Assembly (NCBI GenBank): GCA_030146905.1 | Contig: JASLAV010001171.1 | Location: 1-7,918, forward strand | DNA: 7,918 nucleotides | DNA from: Lentzea sp. | Lineage (GTDB): Bacteria > Actinomycetota > Actinomycetes > Mycobacteriales > Pseudonocardiaceae | Direction: 5' to 3' | In this document: one piece after another, positions 6,107 to 7,918 of the stretch | Numbering within the stretch: the first letter of the stretch is position 1 | Layout: every line of letters begins with the position of its first letter | The notes under the pieces: model-generated | What the model saw: the letters and a program-made list of their open reading frames with translations, nothing else | Databases searched by the model: none | What the model was told of the DNA's origin: nothing | Program-made: the position numbers and the translations under genes

Positions 6107-6135
6107 TGGCTGAACCGCCGTCGTTCGCGCAGACT
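6106..6135 (+). promoter_or_regulatory. Probable leaderless promoter of the second MmyB-like regulator
   Basis: CTGGCT (6106-6111), 18 nt, then CAGACT (6130-6135), with 6 nt to the GTG at 6142. Transcription would start at the G of the start codon. No ribosome site with normal spacing is present. The layout is the same as before the paralogue at 4905. Confidence 0.5.
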
Positions 6136-6141
6136 GGTGGG

Positions 6142-6966
6142 GTGGACCTCGCGGAGCTCGGCCTCTTCCTGCAGTCGCGGCGCGCTCGCATCACGCCCGC
6201 CGAGGTGGGCCTGCCGACGGGCTCGCGCCGTCGCGTGCCAGGACTGCGCCGCGACGAGGTAGCCCAGATGGCCGGAGCGTCGGTGGACTACTACATCGAG
6301 CTCGAACGCGGTCGTGGCGCGCAGCCGTCCGCGCAGATGCTCGTGGCGCTGGCCAGGGCGTTGCGCCTGGACAACGACGAACGCGACCACCTGTTCCTGC
6401 TGGCGGGCAGGCCGGTTCCACCGGCGCACGGCGTCTCGGCGCACGTGTCGCCGGCGATGCTCGCGCTGCTCGACAGGCTCGACGGCACCCCGGCGCGCAT
6501 CATCACGGACCTGCACGAAACCCTGGTGCAGAACCGGCTCGCCACGGCTCTGCTCGGCCCGGTGACCGAGGGGAGCTTCCTGGCGCGGTGGTTCACCGAC
6601 CCGGCCGTCCGCGCGATCTACCCGGAGGACGACCACCCGCACCACTCGAAGGTCATGGTGTCCGACCTCCGCGCCGCCGTGGCGCGTCACGCACCCTCCG
6701 GTGCGGCCGCCGCGATGGTCACCCGGCTGCGGCAGGCCAGCGAGGAGTTCAAGGCGTTGTGGGACACCGGTGACGTCGCCGTGCGACGGGGCGAGCACAA
6801 GCGGATCGTCCACTCCGAACTCGGCGTCGTCGAGGTGCACTGCCAGAACCTGTTCAGCGAGGACGGACACCAGCGGTTGCAGTTCTTCGTGCCCGTGCCC
6901 GGCACTCAGGCCGTGGACCAGCTGCGCCTGCTCGACGTCATAGGCGTGCAGCAGTTCGCCCGGTGA
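6142..6966 (+). CDS. XRE-family regulator with MmyB-like ligand-binding domain (second copy)
   Basis: This 274-residue paralogue of the regulator at 4060-4905 starts at the GTG at 6142 (VDLAELGLFLQSRRARITPAEVGLP). That start aligns residue-for-residue with the N-terminus of the first copy. The helix-turn-helix is PGLRRDEVAQMAGASVDYYIELERGR (33-58). The ligand domain runs from about 102 to the end, with SPAMLALLDRL (103-113), EEFKALWDTGDV (201-212) and LRLLDVIGVQQF (261-272). The LACN-type motif of the family is altered to TLVQNR (127-132), so the binding pocket probably differs from the first copy. A long in-frame extension upstream is only a shadow of the SDR gene. It is divergent from the tautomerase gene, its likely target, and presumably autoregulated through the adjoining dyad. 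Confidence 0.9.
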   Translation: MDLAELGLFLQSRRARITPAEVGLPTGSRRRVPGLRRDEVAQMAGASVDYYIELERGRGAQPSAQMLVALARALRLDNDERDHLFLLAGRPVPPAHGVSAHVSPAMLALLDRLDGTPARIITDLHETLVQNRLATALLGPVTEGSFLARWFTDPAVRAIYPEDDHPHHSKVMVSDLRAAVARHAPSGAAAAMVTRLRQASEEFKALWDTGDVAVRRGEHKRIVHSELGVVEVHCQNLFSEDGHQRLQFFVPVPGTQAVDQLRLLDVIGVQQFAR

Positions 6967-6967
6967 G

Positions 6968-7054
6968 TCACCAGGGCACCGTCTGGTTCCGGTAGTCCAC
7001 GAAGTGCAGCCCCTTCTCACCCGCGCGGGCCTCCACCGCGTCCACCACTCCGGG
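6968..7054 (-). pseudogene. 3' remnant of an unidentified minus-strand gene
   Basis: Read on the minus strand, this gives 28 residues, PGVVDAVEARAGEKGLHFVD then YRNQTVPW and a TGA stop at 6970-6968. Nearly every codon ends in G or C, as in the real genes nearby, so it looks like a genuine C-terminus. Upstream of about 7055 the same frame runs into sequence that is clearly a regulator remnant on the other strand, so the body of the gene is missing. I do not recognise the family. The stop lies 1 bp beyond the stop of the second MmyB-like gene, tail to tail. Confidence 0.4.
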
Positions 7055-7055
7055 A

Positions 7056-7404
7056 ATGCTCCTCGACGCGCTCGTCACGGCGCTGGACCTCGACGACGAG
7101 GAACGCCTGCAGCTGTTCGCCCTCGCCGACGCGGTGCGCCGGGGCGCGCCACGGCCGCACGACGAGGTTCCCGCCGCCACCCGGCACCTGCTGCACACCA
7201 TGAACACGCCGGCGTTCGTCCTGAGCCGCCACCTCGACGTGCTGGCGTGGAACGCGTTCGCGGAGGCCCTGCTGGGCCACCTACCCGCTGCCCGGCAGCC
7301 CGGGGCCGGTGCTGATGGTCCACACCGCGGAACCCGGCAGCGCGGACGCCGAACGCCTGCGCCTCCTCGGCTCGTTGCACGCGAACCAGTCCGGCCGGGT
7401 CTGA
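7056..7404 (+). pseudogene. Decayed third MmyB-like regulator (HTH and core of ligand domain deleted)
   Basis: From 7056 the frame reads LLDALVTALDLDDEERLQLFALAD and then TPAFVLSRHLDVLAWNAFAEALLG. This matches the end of the helix-turn-helix domain and the first part of the ligand domain of the two intact regulators (residues 67-137 of the first copy). The N-terminal DNA-binding part is absent. Near 7282 the reading frame changes by +1, and the next sequence is PLPGSPGPVLMVHTAEPGSA followed by DAERLRLLGSL, ending at TGA 7402-7404. That segment is the typical C-terminal end of the same family. About 100 residues between the two pieces are missing, so this is deletion plus frame change and not a single base error. 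The product cannot bind DNA. Confidence 0.75.
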
Positions 7405-7413
7405 CGCCCGCGC

Positions 7414-7918
7414 CTACCCGGCCACCCCCGCGGCCCAGGAACGGGCGGAGCTCTCCACGAGGGCCTCGACCCGGCCCGCGTCCACGACGTGCTGCAGGTT
7501 CCCCTGCAGGGTGAGCGTGGCGACGCCGTGCGCGAGCGACCACAACTCCGCCGCCCTGCCCACGAGCTCCGCCCGGTCGAGGAACGGCCTCAGCGCCGCT
7601 TCCAGCAGGTCCTGCACGACGGCGGTCTGCCGCAGCAGGTCCTCGTGCCGCGACTTGTCGATCCCGCTGGCGAACATCGTCTCGAACCGCGCGGGGTCCT
7701 CCTGCGCGAAGCGGAGGTACGACACCGCGATCCACGCCGCTCGGTCGCCGAACGACTGCGCGTCCGGGAGAGAGGAGAAGCGTTCTTCGAGAGCGTGGAA
7801 ACCCACCAGCGCCGCGGCGGCGAGCATCGCGTCGCGGTCGCTGAAGTGGCGGTACGGCGCGGACGTCGAGACGCCGGCACGTCGTGCGGCCTCCGACACG
7901 CTGAAGCCCTGCGCGCCG
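7414..7918 (-). CDS. TetR/AcrR-family regulator with WHG-type C-terminal domain, 5' end outside window
   Basis: The visible 167 residues begin GAQGFSVSEAARRAGVSTSAPYRHFSDRDAML, which is the second half of a TetR helix-turn-helix, with YRHF typical of the recognition helix. A GTG lies at 7899, but the conserved helix begins upstream of it, so the true start is beyond 7918; about 20-30 residues are missing. The C-terminal ligand/dimer domain has YLRFAQEDPARFETMFASG and LWSLAHGVATLTLQG, the W...HG pattern of WHG-type TetR proteins. The ligand and target are not deducible; TetR targets are often divergent neighbours, which would lie to the right. The gene ends in TAG, 9 bp from the stop of the convergent pseudogene. 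Confidence 0.88.
   Translation of the reverse strand, partial: GAQGFSVSEAARRAGVSTSAPYRHFSDRDAMLAAAALVGFHALEERFSSLPDAQSFGDRAAWIAVSYLRFAQEDPARFETMFASGIDKSRHEDLLRQTAVVQDLLEAALRPFLDRAELVGRAAELWSLAHGVATLTLQGNLQHVVDAGRVEALVESSARSWAAGVAG

Noticed and set aside
7056..7514. 152-codon open frame as an intact gene
   Set aside because: After about codon 75 it turns into a Pro/Arg-rich shadow, while the family's C-terminal motif continues in the +1 frame; I call it a pseudogene ending at 7404.
6968..7735. 255-codon minus-strand open frame
   Set aside because: Only its last 28 residues look like protein; the rest is antisense to the regulator remnant or out of frame with the TetR gene.
1..7918. Biosynthetic gene cluster, toxin-antitoxin, phage defence or mobile element
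   Set aside because: No carrier-protein enzymes, nucleases, toxins, transposases, integrases or terminal repeats are visible; the genes are small regulator-enzyme pairs.

Overview
The window is very GC-rich, with strong G/C at third codon positions, Tat-type export and many single-gene regulators. This points to a soil actinomycete, most likely from the Pseudonocardiales (a Lentzea/Saccharothrix-like genome). The genus is an inference from style and was not tested. I see no tRNA, rRNA, CRISPR array, insertion sequence or phage gene.

Layout from left to right. (1) 1-1558: the start of a YheO-type PAS regulator (-), a crotonase-family enzyme (-), and a divergent HxlR regulator (+). A 23-bp near-perfect palindrome lies between the crotonase and HxlR genes. 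(2) 1564-4056: a bidirectional terminator, then a Tat-exported GH127-type beta-L-arabinofuranosidase with a C-terminal ricin-type lectin domain (-). Its clear -35/-10 promoter is overlapped by a LacI-like operator, and a second copy lies about 45 bp away. (3) 4060-6966: a mirror-symmetric cassette of MmyB-like regulator (-), SDR oxidoreductase (+), tautomerase (-), and a second MmyB-like regulator (+). (4) 6968-7404: decayed DNA, with the 3' end of an unidentified minus-strand gene joined to a gutted third MmyB-like regulator. (5) 7414-7918: a TetR/AcrR-family regulator (-) whose start lies beyond the window.

Functionally this is accessory territory made of one-component switches next to single enzymes: HxlR with crotonase, MmyB-like with SDR, MmyB-like with tautomerase. 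The exported arabinofuranosidase is apparently controlled by a LacI-type sugar repressor encoded elsewhere.

The most notable structure is non-coding. The two paralogous MmyB-like regulators share one upstream architecture base-for-base in spacing: a 5-N5-5 inverted repeat, then a GGCT-ending -35 box, 18 nt, a CANACT -10 box, 6 nt, and the start codon. The arms of the inverted repeat differ between the two. This suggests leaderless transcripts and autoregulators that share a promoter design but have diverged in DNA specificity. I found no clear evidence of an entirely new multi-gene system; this paired switch cassette is the nearest candidate.
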